A stretch of DNA of 64,000 nt from Calothrix sp. NIES-4105 (lineage in GTDB: Bacteria; Cyanobacteriota; Cyanobacteriia; Cyanobacteriales; Nostocaceae), in NCBI RefSeq assembly GCF_002368415.1, contig NZ_AP018291.1, positions 1 through 64,000 on the forward strand. The letters run 5' to 3'. This document shows, one piece after another, positions 42,428-51,093 of the stretch (the first letter of the stretch is position 1; each line of letters opens with the position of its first letter). The notes below the pieces were generated by a model. That model searched no databases. It was not told the DNA's origin and saw only the letters and a list, made by a program, of their open reading frames with translations. The translations under genes and the position numbers were made by a program.

Positions 42428-43503
42428 AATTTTTTACTTGGTAACACAATTAATCCTGTGTTGCGCCGTATCAATTTGACTTTGCTTTTAGTACATTGAC
42501 CTAACCGTTCCCAGTTGAAGTCAGAAACAGACACTTGTGTTTTAGTGTCACCACTCACCCAACCAAAAAAGGTTTTCTTACCTTGTGTAGCTTTGACATA
42601 ATCACCCTTTCTGAAACCATGACGGGTTACAGTGCCACCATATTTGCGACGCTTCCCACCAATTGAAGGCAACATTAAATGCAGCTGACGACGCGATACA
42701 GGTGGACGCCGAATCACAGTAAATGGTGCGGGTGTTATGTTTACTTCACCTTTCCACCGCATTGATTGACTGTCAACCATGCCGTATTTAATGAAAGCAC
42801 TACAGGCAAGTGCGACTCCATCTACTGCGTGTGTTGCGGGAATAGCATCAGACTTGAAATCTTTCTGCTTGTACAATCCTAATTGCTGTCTAATATTGGC
42901 AGTCTCCCAACCTTCTAACTGTTTTACCTCACCATATTTTTTCAGGTTTTCCAATTGCCATTTTTGACCAACCATTACCGGACTAAATCCTTTATCACCA
43001 CGCGCTTTTACTATTTCGTAAACGACAGTGGTAATTGGGTAGATTAATGATAATTCAGTCAGCACACGTAGTTCTAATTCGCGGTTAGCACGGATACTTG
43101 GTGGTATTTTACGACGTTTACGATTATCAAATCGTTTTTCTCGATGCGAGCGTTTATTGAAAGGTAGTTTACGATTAATTCGTCTACCTCTGCGACTTCT
43201 CCGCATCATGCGTCGTTGCTTCATCCTATCAAAGACCGTTTGGAATGGTAATTGTAGATGAGCAAGCCACAAAGTAAACTTGGCAGACTGTACACCAATA
43301 CCTGTATACAATTTTCCGGGGTCAATACCAACAGCAATTGGTTGTGTGTTAGTAGTTTTTGGATGTTCAATTAATTGAATTTGAAATATGCCAAGGTCGT
43401 TATATACTACTTTGGCTTTGCCTTCTTTTAACCACCTCCGAGTTCTGCTCGGTTTTGTCGGCATTAATGGCTTACCATCTGGTGATAATACTGGTACTCG
43501 CAT
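42400..43503 (-). CDS. isrB: IsrB-type RNA-guided nickase (IscB relative without HNH)
   Basis: 367 aa from MRVPVLSPDG, which has GGAGG upstream; the longer frame to 43551 would overlap the RNA. The N-terminal PLMP domain is present (PLMPTKPSRTRRWLKEGK at 12-29). RuvC-I is VGIDPG with D61, followed by an arginine-rich bridge helix (MKQRRMMRRSRRGRRINRK). RuvC-II has E163 (VVYEIVKARG) and RuvC-III H225/D228 (THAVDGVALA). Only 65 residues separate E163 from D228, so there is no HNH domain; this defines IsrB rather than IscB. The C-terminal part (HLMLPSIGGKRRKYGGT...) is the usual basic domain. The guide RNA would lie directly upstream. Confidence 0.88.
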   Translation of the reverse strand: MRVPVLSPDGKPLMPTKPSRTRRWLKEGKAKVVYNDLGIFQIQLIEHPKTTNTQPIAVGIDPGKLYTGIGVQSAKFTLWLAHLQLPFQTVFDRMKQRRMMRRSRRGRRINRKLPFNKRSHREKRFDNRKRRKIPPSIRANRELELRVLTELSLIYPITTVVYEIVKARGDKGFSPVMVGQKWQLENLKKYGEVKQLEGWETANIRQQLGLYKQKDFKSDAIPATHAVDGVALACSAFIKYGMVDSQSMRWKGEVNITPAPFTVIRRPPVSRRQLHLMLPSIGGKRRKYGGTVTRHGFRKGDYVKATQGKKTFFGWVSGDTKTQVSVSDFNWERLGQCTKSKVKLIRRNTGLIVLPSKKLSNLMTSNH

Positions 43504-43740
43504 AAAGAGATAATCCTCCGAGTAATAGTTAATAGTCCCTTCGCCCAACACGATTATGATGTCTTGGCTTTACCCAACGCCGCTGATAAGGTGGCTGAAA
43601 TTTAATCCGAACTAGGGAAGAATCCGGTAGTTTTTGCACGCACCGTGTCTCAATGGGCTATTCAACACTTAAAGTCGTAAGGCTTACCCCCTACAATCCC
43701 ACCCTCCGTAGGATGAGGTAGTTGAAGACTCTATATCATA
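43504..43740 (-). ncRNA. Omega RNA (HEARO-like) of IsrB
   Basis: The region upstream of isrB, read on the minus strand, starts near GAGTCTTCAACTACCTCATC and has several short stems (for example GTAA-gcc-TTAC), ending in GTGTTGGGCGAAGGGAC just before the gene. Position and composition match the HNH-endonuclease-associated (HEARO) omega RNAs that lie 5' of iscB/isrB. The guide would be the ~15-20 nt preceding this segment. Ends are approximate. Confidence 0.7.
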
Positions 43741-43796
43741 AACATATTTTAAATCATAATCCACCAAATATACCTTTCGGACAATCAAATTACTGA

Positions 43797-44363
43797 CGCA
43801 TTATTGTACTAAATTGGTGTGGTGCTAGAGAACCACACCAATCAATTGATGAGTGGAAGGGAGTTAAGAAAACAGATCAAGTTGAGACTGAAATTAACAT
43901 AACACGCGCGATTGCAACCGCAACCCATATGAATAGAAAATATGCACGAATGTTGTCAAGTTTTGCATACAGCAAGTTGTATCAATTACTTGAATCAATA
44001 CTTGATAACCGGGGAATTAGTTTATATAAAAAGAATCCTGCCTATACTTCAATTCTTGGGTTAATAAAATATTCTAGAATGTATGGCTTAAGTAGTGATA
44101 TCGCTGCTGCATTAGTCATAGCAAGAAGGGGAATGAACTTATCTGAGAGATTACCCGCATTCGTGTCCGCTTATCTTGAAGTCAATTCGAGAAAACACGT
44201 ATGGAGCGGTTGGTCAAAATTGAGTAAATTCACTTTGACTGCTGCCATAGTCAAGTCACGGCACGACTATTTCAGCATACCTAACTGGGGAATGGTGGTC
44301 AAGGTTCAGGTTGAGCTAGTAAGTGTAAAAGCCTCTAGTCGAGCTTGTTCCAAGTCTACTTAG
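43797..44363 (+). pseudogene. C-terminal fragment of a TnpB-related protein
   Basis: An open frame with no proper start; a TGA at 43794-43796 precedes it. From about 43905 the product matches the C-terminal half of long TnpB-related proteins: ARMLSSFAYSKLYQLLES, ISLYKKNPAYTSILGLIKYS, YGLSSDIAAALVIARRGMNL. The N-terminal half and most RuvC residues are missing. It abuts the IsrB element and may be the wreck of an older IS605-type insertion. Confidence 0.68.
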
Positions 44364-44405
44364 TAGCGCTGATTATTCCTAAGCTTAAGAAGAATTTTTT
44401 CAACA

Positions 44406-44435
44406 TGAGTGTAATTTGATAATCATTTACACTCA
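44406..44435. terminator. Inverted repeat downstream of the helicase gene
   Basis: TGAGTGTAA / TTACACTCA, 9-bp stem with 12-nt loop, followed on the minus strand by TGTTGAAAAAATTC. A plausible but T-poor terminator of the 44471 gene. Confidence 0.45.
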
Positions 44436-44439
44436 TTCA

Positions 44440-44455
44440 TTGCGTCAGCAGCAGT
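44440..44455 (-). promoter_or_regulatory. Mini-hairpin E9 (no intact gene directly downstream)
   Basis: Coding strand ACTG-CTGC-TGAC-GCAA (outer pair is a wobble). It lies after the helicase stop; leftward follow only the TnpB fragment and the IsrB element. The gene it once served was probably displaced by those insertions; the next leftward native gene is the ankyrin gene. Confidence 0.65.
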
Positions 44456-44470
44456 AACTACCGCTGCTTG

Positions 44471-46948
44471 TTAATCAGCGCGCTTTAAATCAACCAGCCG
44501 ACACCAGCATCTATTTAATTTCTGAAAATCCACATAGCACAATCTTTTGTCGCTGGGGTGAATTTTGACAATTCGTCCTTCATGATTATAATTACTGCGT
44601 TTGGGATTATTACCTTTTACCCAATCATCAACACCTAAACGCAGCGGATTTATCACATCATTAATTGCCTTTTCTGCTTCGGTTTCTGGAAATAACGTTA
44701 GTTGCAACCCACCCTTAAGAAAAAGATTTTTTTCAACTTTATCTGTATTTGTATTATTTGCAAAACTTTGTACATAAATATTTTGTGGTATATTTGTGTT
44801 TGGTTTTGGTGCTGTTTCGTTCTTATAAGCGGAATGTTCTGGTGTAGGCGCCGGCATCGCTTTTGGTGCTGGCTTCAATTCAGTTTTCAGTACAGGTGGC
44901 GCCACGGTTGGTTTAGCATCAACCGTCTTCACCGTATGCTGTTGCGTTGGCATTTCACCAAATCTTTCTTTCCAATTACGATAAGCAGCCTTTTCCTCTT
45001 TGGTTAAATAGACCCATACTCGCTCTCGTGCAGACTGGCTTAAATTTAATATATATTGTGATACAAATTTAAACGCACCGTTTTGTATATTATTTTTAAT
45101 ATTGTGTACGTGTTTATCGATAGTTTCGGAGTCTATGGTGTGGTATTCTATACCTTCAGTGACAGCCATATCAAATAATTCAGCATAGGCTGTAATAGTG
45201 TCGTTGTCGGGGGCGTAGCGTAATTGACAAATACCTTTGATTCGTGTGTACGCGATTTGAATAGAATCAGCGTCTATTGGTTTTGAGTGTCCAAGAATTA
45301 CCCACCAAGGTTGATAGCTGATTATATTTTTGATTTTCTTATTTTTTTCTTCCTCAAATACGACATCTAAATTGCTAAGTTTAGATTGAATATCTGACTT
45401 AAATTCTCGCTCGATACATTTTTCAATTGTTGCGCGCGTCTTGATTGAGTTGGGGTCTTGGTTAACTTGTAATAGATAACGCCAATAGTGTTGTAGTGCG
45501 GCAGTCCAAGTTTTATCATTCGCGTTAAATATTAGCCCTTCATACCATTCTTCGGGCATTAGATAATCAAACTTATTGTAAAATTCTTTTTCAATATTGA
45601 TTGGTTTGCGGTCGTTATAGGCATTAATAGCGCGCGCTTTGATGAACTTGACTTGTTTTTGTTGTTCGGGAGATAATATTTCTTCAAATTTACGTTTAGT
45701 TGATGCAGCGGCAGCTTTTTTACTTATTGAGTCGAACATATGTCCGCAATGTGGGCAATATCTTTCGTAGAAAGCTATGGTGCTGTCGCATTCAGGACAT
45801 ATTTTGGTAGAAGTTACTTTTAAAGGTTTAGGGTTGGGGCATAATGATAATTCGTGAGGGTCGGTTGGTAAGTTAAGTCTGTCAATATTTCCACAAAAAT
45901 CAAAGAACCAACAATCATCTTTGTCTTTGTGTATTCTCAGTCCACGACCAGTTATTTGTACCCATAAAGCAAGCGATTTTATTGGACGACAAACAAGCAC
46001 AGCAGTTACTGTTGGCTCATCAAAGCCTTCGGTTAACACATTACAAGATGATATTAATTTTATATCACCAATACTAAATTTATTGAATACTTCTTCTCGT
46101 TCAGTTTCTGGTGTTTCTCCAACGATACATTTAGCTTCAACACCAACTAAGTTGAATTGATGTGCTAAGTCTTCAGCCTGTTTTACTGTTGCACAAAAGG
46201 CAATTAGTTTACGCTTTATGTCCTGGTCTTTTTCTAAATATAATTTAATAATTTCTGTATTCAAGGCGGGTGTACACACATTAGCCATTGATTTTTCGGT
46301 ATATTCGCCATCAACTACTTTGAGCTTTGATTCATCGATAAGGTGAGTATATCCAAATTGACGCGCGCGACATAAATCGCCTTTAGAGATTAATTCATTA
46401 GGGTAAGGCGCCTTTACAATGGTTTGAAAATATTGGCAATAGCCTTGGTCACTTTTTGCTCGCCAAGGTGAAGCGGACAAACCAAGGAATTGTGTTTTAC
46501 TCAATACCCAAATACCACCTGAATAATAATCCATGATTTGGCTCCATATTTTAAAGTAGGCGCCAGTATGTGCTTCATCAAGGATAACCAAATCAATATT
46601 TGGTGGGAGTTCTCTGTTACGGATTGTTTGTAGCATCGCGATTTGAACAGGCTTGCTATAATCAGGTGTGTAGTAATCACCCCAAATTACCCCTGCATCA
46701 ATACCAAAGAACTTGCTAAGTTTATCAAGTGTTTGACGTACTAATTTTCCACGATGCACCAAAAACATTACACGCTTACCCACTCGAACGTAATCAGCAA
46801 TTATTTTGGATGCGATAATCGTTTTCCCGGCGCCTGTTGGTGCATACAATAGCACTGAACATAAGCCACAATCAAAACTTTGATAGGTTTGGTTTATTAC
46901 TAATTCTTGATAATCACGGAGTTTAAGAGTATTGGTAGTCATCCTCAA
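44471..46948 (-). CDS. DEAD/DEAH-box superfamily 2 helicase with zinc ribbon
   Basis: 825 aa. SF2 motifs: Q-motif-like LRDYQELVINQ; Walker A APTGAGKTIIASKI (K42); motif II VILDEAHTG near 120; motif III LGLSASPWRAKSD; motif V/VI FDEPTVTAVLVCRP and QITGRGLRIHKD. A zinc ribbon CPECDSTIAFYERYCPHCG follows at about 383-401. The C-terminal half has a P/T-rich linker and a final ~70-residue domain (NPLRLGVDDWVKGNNPKRSN, RCWCRLVDLKRAD) that recurs as a remnant at 7159-7450. Such Rad25/SSL2-like helicases are common on large cyanobacterial plasmids. Start could also be codon 3. Confidence 0.87.
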   Translation of the reverse strand: MRMTTNTLKLRDYQELVINQTYQSFDCGLCSVLLYAPTGAGKTIIASKIIADYVRVGKRVMFLVHRGKLVRQTLDKLSKFFGIDAGVIWGDYYTPDYSKPVQIAMLQTIRNRELPPNIDLVILDEAHTGAYFKIWSQIMDYYSGGIWVLSKTQFLGLSASPWRAKSDQGYCQYFQTIVKAPYPNELISKGDLCRARQFGYTHLIDESKLKVVDGEYTEKSMANVCTPALNTEIIKLYLEKDQDIKRKLIAFCATVKQAEDLAHQFNLVGVEAKCIVGETPETEREEVFNKFSIGDIKLISSCNVLTEGFDEPTVTAVLVCRPIKSLALWVQITGRGLRIHKDKDDCWFFDFCGNIDRLNLPTDPHELSLCPNPKPLKVTSTKICPECDSTIAFYERYCPHCGHMFDSISKKAAAASTKRKFEEILSPEQQKQVKFIKARAINAYNDRKPINIEKEFYNKFDYLMPEEWYEGLIFNANDKTWTAALQHYWRYLLQVNQDPNSIKTRATIEKCIEREFKSDIQSKLSNLDVVFEEEKNKKIKNIISYQPWWVILGHSKPIDADSIQIAYTRIKGICQLRYAPDNDTITAYAELFDMAVTEGIEYHTIDSETIDKHVHNIKNNIQNGAFKFVSQYILNLSQSARERVWVYLTKEEKAAYRNWKERFGEMPTQQHTVKTVDAKPTVAPPVLKTELKPAPKAMPAPTPEHSAYKNETAPKPNTNIPQNIYVQSFANNTNTDKVEKNLFLKGGLQLTLFPETEAEKAINDVINPLRLGVDDWVKGNNPKRSNYNHEGRIVKIHPSDKRLCYVDFQKLNRCWCRLVDLKRAD

Positions 46949-47098
46949 ATGTGTGTATCGTGTTTATTCATTTTTAGCAAAACTCTACTGAAAATGCTAC
47001 TAATATGTGTGATAATTTAAAAAAAAATCATTTTAATTTATTTGTTGACAAGCTAGTTAGGATGCGATTGGATTATAGTATAGTTATTTTTTAGACAG

Positions 47099-47692
47099 AT
47101 GAATAACGTTTTAGTAGTTGTATTAATAATTTGCCTATTATTCCTTATTCTAATACTACTAACACCTTCTAATAAAAGGAAAAAAGCAAGACGGGTAAAG
47201 CGCGCGCAACTGAGTAAACAAGTAAGCAAACAAATTAATATTCAATACTCTGAGAAGGTGCTTCATGCAGTATTGAAGATTATTAGAAGTAATCCGAATA
47301 GTTTACCTGCTGTTATTAAATATCTTCGCTCTATTAAACCGTTTGTATTTGAAGAATTTTTGCTAACTTGTTTTCAACGGCAAGGGTACAAGATAATTCG
47401 AGGTACGCGGTACACAGGCGACGGCGGTATTGATGGTAAGGTTTATATTGATGGGCACCTTTATCTAATACAGGCTAAACGGTATAGTGGGAATATAAAG
47501 CTAGTTCATTTGCAAGAGTTTGCTGCTGTTATTAAGGAAAATAAATGTGCTGGAGGTTATTTTATTCATACGGGTAAGACTAGCACTGCTTGTCATGAAT
47601 ATCTTAAACTTAACCCTCATGTGTTTTTGATTAGTGGACTGTATTTAATTGAATTTATTAAATTAAGCGCGCGCAAAACCAGTATATTTTAA
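47099..47692 (+). CDS. Membrane-anchored Mrr-like restriction endonuclease
   Basis: 197 aa. Residues 4-22 are a membrane helix (VLVVVLIICLLFLILILL), followed by a very basic stretch (NKRKKARRVKRAQLSK). The C-terminal domain is Mrr_cat/PD-(D/E)XK: FEEFLLTCFQRQGYKI, TGDGGIDGKVYI with D112, and QAK at 125-127. Soluble Mrr relatives cut modified DNA; a membrane-tethered version could act on incoming DNA at the envelope. It is the only rightward gene between 44.4 and 48.6 kb and stands alone. Confidence 0.8.
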   Translation: MNNVLVVVLIICLLFLILILLTPSNKRKKARRVKRAQLSKQVSKQINIQYSEKVLHAVLKIIRSNPNSLPAVIKYLRSIKPFVFEEFLLTCFQRQGYKIIRGTRYTGDGGIDGKVYIDGHLYLIQAKRYSGNIKLVHLQEFAAVIKENKCAGGYFIHTGKTSTACHEYLKLNPHVFLISGLYLIEFIKLSARKTSIF

Positions 47693-47773
47693 AATTGTTC
47701 TTGTTAATGTTGGAAACTTTATTTTGAATGTCGCCTACTTTAAGTTAAGAGTGGCGCCTTAATAATTTAATAT

Positions 47774-47941
47774 TCAGCTATTGTAGTACTCGTAGTCTTC
47801 TCGAAACCCTTCTATTACTGACCAGCAGTATGCAGCATCTAGTTTTTGATGTTCTTTGATATCGTGACTAAAAGCCTCAATAACAAACATAATGTGCCAG
47901 CTATAATTATAAGGTTCAGACCAATAAGAAGTTCCAGACAT
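47774..47941 (-). CDS. Small protein, 55 aa
   Basis: Open frame starting with ATG: MSGTSYWSEPYNYSWHIMFV, IEAFSHDIKEHQKLDAAYCW, SVIEGFREDYEYYNS. Aromatic-rich and acidic, with natural-looking composition. No clear ribosome binding site. It lies between the Mrr-like gene (convergent) and the 48035 gene (same direction, 93 bp upstream), and could be co-transcribed with the latter. Unknown function. Confidence 0.45.
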   Translation of the reverse strand: MSGTSYWSEPYNYSWHIMFVIEAFSHDIKEHQKLDAAYCWSVIEGFREDYEYYNS

Positions 47942-48034
47942 AAATAGATTTACTGAAATTATACAATTATTTTAACTTACTTTTTGAGGAAAAGTAAAAG
48001 CACCAAAGTTTACTACTTTTACAGATGTTCGCTA

Positions 48035-48427
48035 CTAGGGCATGTTTTCAGTATGGTCGTGACCTTTACTGTCTAGCCATTGCCCTCCTACTCTGTAGTA
48101 GGATATTCCGTCAATTGTCCTGGTTTCAGACGCGAAATTTCGTAGCACTTGCTCATTGAGCGCTTGATTAAGCCTATTTGTCGTTTGAATTTTTATATTT
48201 TCCGCTGCCTTTTTGCTATCTTTGGCTTTTTGTTTTACGCGCTGTTTTATTTTATCGCGACCTTCTTCCGTGTTAGGGTCTTCGCCGAGAAGTTCTCCCT
48301 GTGAACCCGATTCATCACCATCGCGCTCTTTTTGGTATCCTTCTTTCCAGTTTTGAATTTCTCTTTCGAGGTTTGCTTGTTTTTCAGCTTCTCTCGCTTT
48401 TTCAAGCGCTTCATTAATATCACTCAT
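48035..48427 (-). CDS. Highly charged small protein with hairpin leader
   Basis: 130 aa. The first 85 residues are a highly charged helix, probably coiled coil (EALEKAREAEKQANLEREIQ, GRDKIKQRVKQKAKDSKKAA). The last 40 form a small beta motif (IDGISYYRVGGQWLDSKGHD). No family recognised. Leader hairpin E10 lies 37 nt upstream. Confidence 0.7.
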   Translation of the reverse strand: MSDINEALEKAREAEKQANLEREIQNWKEGYQKERDGDESGSQGELLGEDPNTEEGRDKIKQRVKQKAKDSKKAAENIKIQTTNRLNQALNEQVLRNFASETRTIDGISYYRVGGQWLDSKGHDHTENMP

Positions 48428-48463
48428 AATAATTTGCTATATATATATTATATCAGCAAAATT

Positions 48464-48479
48464 GAGCGTTAGCTCCAGT
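48464..48479 (-). promoter_or_regulatory. Mini-hairpin E10 (leader of 48035 gene)
   Basis: Coding strand ACTG-GAGC-TAAC-GCTC; perfect stem with a unique sequence, 37 nt before the ATG. Two CTCTACA motifs lie upstream. Confidence 0.78.
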
Positions 48480-48606
48480 TGTCCGTTGTAGAGTCTGTTG
48501 TGAATGTAGAGACAGTATGAGTGTTTGTTGTCGTTATAAATAGAAGTTGGTTTGAAGGGCAACGCGCGCCTGTTACAAGTAAGGAAAACGCTGAAGTCGC
48601 AAGGCG

Positions 48607-48684
48607 TGTGCCCTGCCGGATATGAATGCAGCTATCAATATTAAAAACCGCGCCTTAGATTCAGAGATAAAAATGTGTTTATAG
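48607..48684 (+). pseudogene. 3' end of a tnpB gene
   Basis: Frame CALPDMNAAINIKNRALDSE ending in a stop matches the conserved C-terminus of IS605-family TnpB (D-x-N-A-A-x-N-I). Nothing recognisable as TnpB precedes it except short scraps from about 48541. A relic of an IS605-type insertion. Confidence 0.6.
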
Positions 48685-48720
48685 TGTTTATAATATTTGA
48701 AAGGTTAATGCGGAGTTGCT

Positions 48721-48957
48721 GTGTACTGCGTTGATATTCAACTTTTCAATCCAGATTCTGAATTGAGCATTATTGGGATAGCTGAAAAGTATTGCTTAAG
48801 CCGTTGGCTTGCTAATTACGAGAATGGGTATAGGATTCTCTCATTTGCGTTTGAAGCATCTGAGGATTTTTTTATGTTTTTGCGGCATATAAGTTTAGGT
48901 TGCGACGAAAATATTAAGGTTAGGGTGGTAAAAGTATATTTTGATACTGACGAATAA
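48721..48957 (+). CDS. Small hypothetical protein, 78 aa
   Basis: GTG start with GGAG 6 nt upstream. Mixed alpha/beta sequence (VDIQLFNPDSELSIIGIAEK, FEASEDFFMFLRHISLG, NIKVRVVKVYFDTDE). Family unknown. It converges with the amidoligase gene. Confidence 0.55.
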   Translation: MYCVDIQLFNPDSELSIIGIAEKYCLSRWLANYENGYRILSFAFEASEDFFMFLRHISLGCDENIKVRVVKVYFDTDE

Positions 48958-49037
48958 ATAACTAGTGTGTATGGAAGTTTAAATTATTGTGGGAAGATTA
49001 ATATATAACTTTTCCCACAAATTTAGTTGCTTGTGCA

Positions 49038-50636
49038 TTAGAAAGATAGTGCTTCTACAAGGAATGTAAAAGCGTGGTCATCGCAGCTATTACGTAAGTC
49101 AGGTTTGGTTTGATAAAATTCGCCTTCGTACCAGTTTGAGTTATATTCAGGGCATAGTTTTTCTTGATTGGTGCCATCGAAGTATAGCCAGCGAGCATTA
49201 TCATCAATGTTCGCTCTAGTATTTTGGCGCCCGAATCTGTTTTCTGTTTGAGTGAATATTAGCCAGTTCTCTAGTGTATTTTCAAAGATAATTTCCTCCT
49301 CTCCTCTAATATAGTGAATGTAATCAACACCTTTTTTGGTTTTAATGCTCACAATATCGTACATTACAACAGATTCGATTATTCGTGATAGCAAAACAAA
49401 CCAGTTGGCTTGCAGTTCTGTATCACCTGTTGCGGGTAGTATTCTCCACTCGAATGTTGGAAGTGGCTTTTCCTTGAGAAGTGGTGCTGGGGAGCAAGCC
49501 AAGCAACGAGGGTTGCGTACAATATTGGCTGCGAGTCTTGCAAATTCTTCACGGGAAGTAGATGTTGCAGCGTATTCGTTGATTTTCTTAAAATTGAATT
49601 CGTGTTGCATTGGCACGCAGCCGTAAATTAAGCCAATTGCAAATTCATATGTTAGTGCTTCTTTGTCAGTAAGTAGTTCTTCGTCTCCACTGATACCACG
49701 GACGAGTTGATTAATTTTTCGCTGTACATAGCCAAGCCGAGTTAAGTCAGCTTTGTTTTTACGTTTCAATAGATGCTCATCAACATGAGTACCTATTGGC
49801 ATACAAAAATTATTGTTGCGTCGGTGGGATGGAATTATTGACATTACTGCATGGGAAGCCGCTGCTGTCGCTGCCGAAACATTTGCTAAGTAGCGTAAAT
49901 ATTCAGGCGCGTGCATTTTTGGTTGTTCGATACTCACGTGTAGATGGACTCCAGCCGAAGAAGGGAAATGTACCCCTAATTTTTTTAATACATTTACTGT
50001 TACGTTATATAGATTAGCCATTTCAATGACTGAATCGCATACTGGAAAGCCAATTTCCATACCAGAATAGGATTTAAATTCAAAGCGACAGTCATTTAAA
50101 TTCTCATCTTTTTCGTAGTATTTCTGAATATAACTTGCATTATTTGCGGCATTAGTCCCATGCACCGAATTATCAAAACCTATATTGAGGCAGTTTTCAC
50201 CTGGTTCTTGAACATAGTTAGCTTCCAGATGGGTGAATAGCTTTAATACAGTTTGTTCTATATTACCTCTTTCTATATCACTTACGAATACATCATTAAT
50301 TTCTTCTTCGTTATCAATGCTATTTTCAGGTAATACATCATATTTTTGAGCGGTTGTTATTAGCCGTTCTTTGATTTTTGACACATCCATTACATTAAGT
50401 TTGCACTTATAATTTAAGCCAAACTTCTCTGTTTCTTCATTGAGTACACCACAGATATAAAGCATATTTATTAGCTGTGTGAACTTTGGTTGGCGCCCTA
50501 AAGGCTTTTTACGTTTTATAGAAGCAAGTTGAGTTATTGGTTTTAATGCGTCTTTAATTGTTTGAGGAAGTCGGTACATAGGAATTTCAGCCAACGGAAG
50601 GAATTCTAACTCGGTGCCTACTTGTGAGTAATTCAT
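49038..50636 (-). CDS. Putative amidoligase (GS/GCS-like fold)
   Basis: 532 aa. Motifs of the Amidoligase_2 family: VGTELEF at the N-terminus (metal-binding E-x-E), CRFEFKSYSGMEIGFPVCDS, GVHFPSSAGVHLHVSI (the G-x-H-x-H element) and FEWRILPATGD. These enzymes form amide bonds between carboxylates and amines using ATP, often modifying peptides or proteins, and occur in phages and mobile elements. Usual partners (cyclotransferase-like or peptide substrate genes) are not evident nearby; the small genes at 50834 and 51094 lie just upstream on the same strand. The substrate is unknown. Confidence 0.8.
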   Translation of the reverse strand: MNYSQVGTELEFLPLAEIPMYRLPQTIKDALKPITQLASIKRKKPLGRQPKFTQLINMLYICGVLNEETEKFGLNYKCKLNVMDVSKIKERLITTAQKYDVLPENSIDNEEEINDVFVSDIERGNIEQTVLKLFTHLEANYVQEPGENCLNIGFDNSVHGTNAANNASYIQKYYEKDENLNDCRFEFKSYSGMEIGFPVCDSVIEMANLYNVTVNVLKKLGVHFPSSAGVHLHVSIEQPKMHAPEYLRYLANVSAATAAASHAVMSIIPSHRRNNNFCMPIGTHVDEHLLKRKNKADLTRLGYVQRKINQLVRGISGDEELLTDKEALTYEFAIGLIYGCVPMQHEFNFKKINEYAATSTSREEFARLAANIVRNPRCLACSPAPLLKEKPLPTFEWRILPATGDTELQANWFVLLSRIIESVVMYDIVSIKTKKGVDYIHYIRGEEEIIFENTLENWLIFTQTENRFGRQNTRANIDDNARWLYFDGTNQEKLCPEYNSNWYEGEFYQTKPDLRNSCDDHAFTFLVEALSF

Positions 50637-50833
50637 GATATTTACAAATAGTAAGATTGAGGATTTTAGTTTGGCTTTTTATTTAAGTCCCATTATTTTA
50701 CGCAGTGCGTCTAGACTTTCTATTGATTATTTGCTTGGCTTTATTCTCACGGAAAAGCACAGTACATTACGAACTAAATATCTAATAATATGTACCGTGC
50801 TTTATTAATTTGCTTCAATTCTAAGTGGTGTGG

Positions 50834-51055
50834 TTATGCTATAGTTTTTGACTTATTAACTAGGTGGTTGATAACTTTGTGCGTGAGTTTAATTAATTTT
50901 GGGTCTTGAAGATTCATGTTTTTTCCGACCGCTTCATAATAACCTAGTTCGTGCTGAGTTATTTTAATGCCTATTTCATTGAATATTTCGTTGGCAGATG
51001 CAAGCGTTACTTTTGGATAACCCATAATCTTTAATGTGTGTGATTTTTCGTTCAA
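50834..51055 (-). CDS. Small hypothetical protein, 73 aa
   Basis: Begins with TTG in the longest form; the internal ATG at 51025 (MGYPKVTLASANEIFNEIG) is an alternative giving 63 aa. Helical and basic at the C-terminus (LTHKVINHLVNKSKTIA). It lies 38 bp after the 51094 gene and 197 bp before the amidoligase on the same strand, so it may belong to that transcription unit. Unknown function. Confidence 0.55.
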   Translation of the reverse strand: MNEKSHTLKIMGYPKVTLASANEIFNEIGIKITQHELGYYEAVGKNMNLQDPKLIKLTHKVINHLVNKSKTIA

Positions 51056-51093
51056 TTAAGATGGCGCCCTGATTATCTTTAATTACTCTGGAA

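Larger units (their letters stand above)
42393..43745 (-). mobile_element. IsrB-encoding IS element (IS200/IS605-like, no TnpA)
   Basis: The IsrB gene plus its upstream RNA and terminal hairpin form a unit of about 1.35 kb. The whole 42.07-44.84 kb interval lacks the GGCGCC palindrome common elsewhere, as expected for a newcomer. No TnpA transposase is present, so movement would need help in trans. Exact ends are inferred. Confidence 0.6.

Noticed and set aside
42400-43551. Start of IsrB at 43551 rather than 43503
   Set aside because: The extra 16 codons coincide with the 3' end of the omega RNA, and GGAGG precedes the ATG at 43503.
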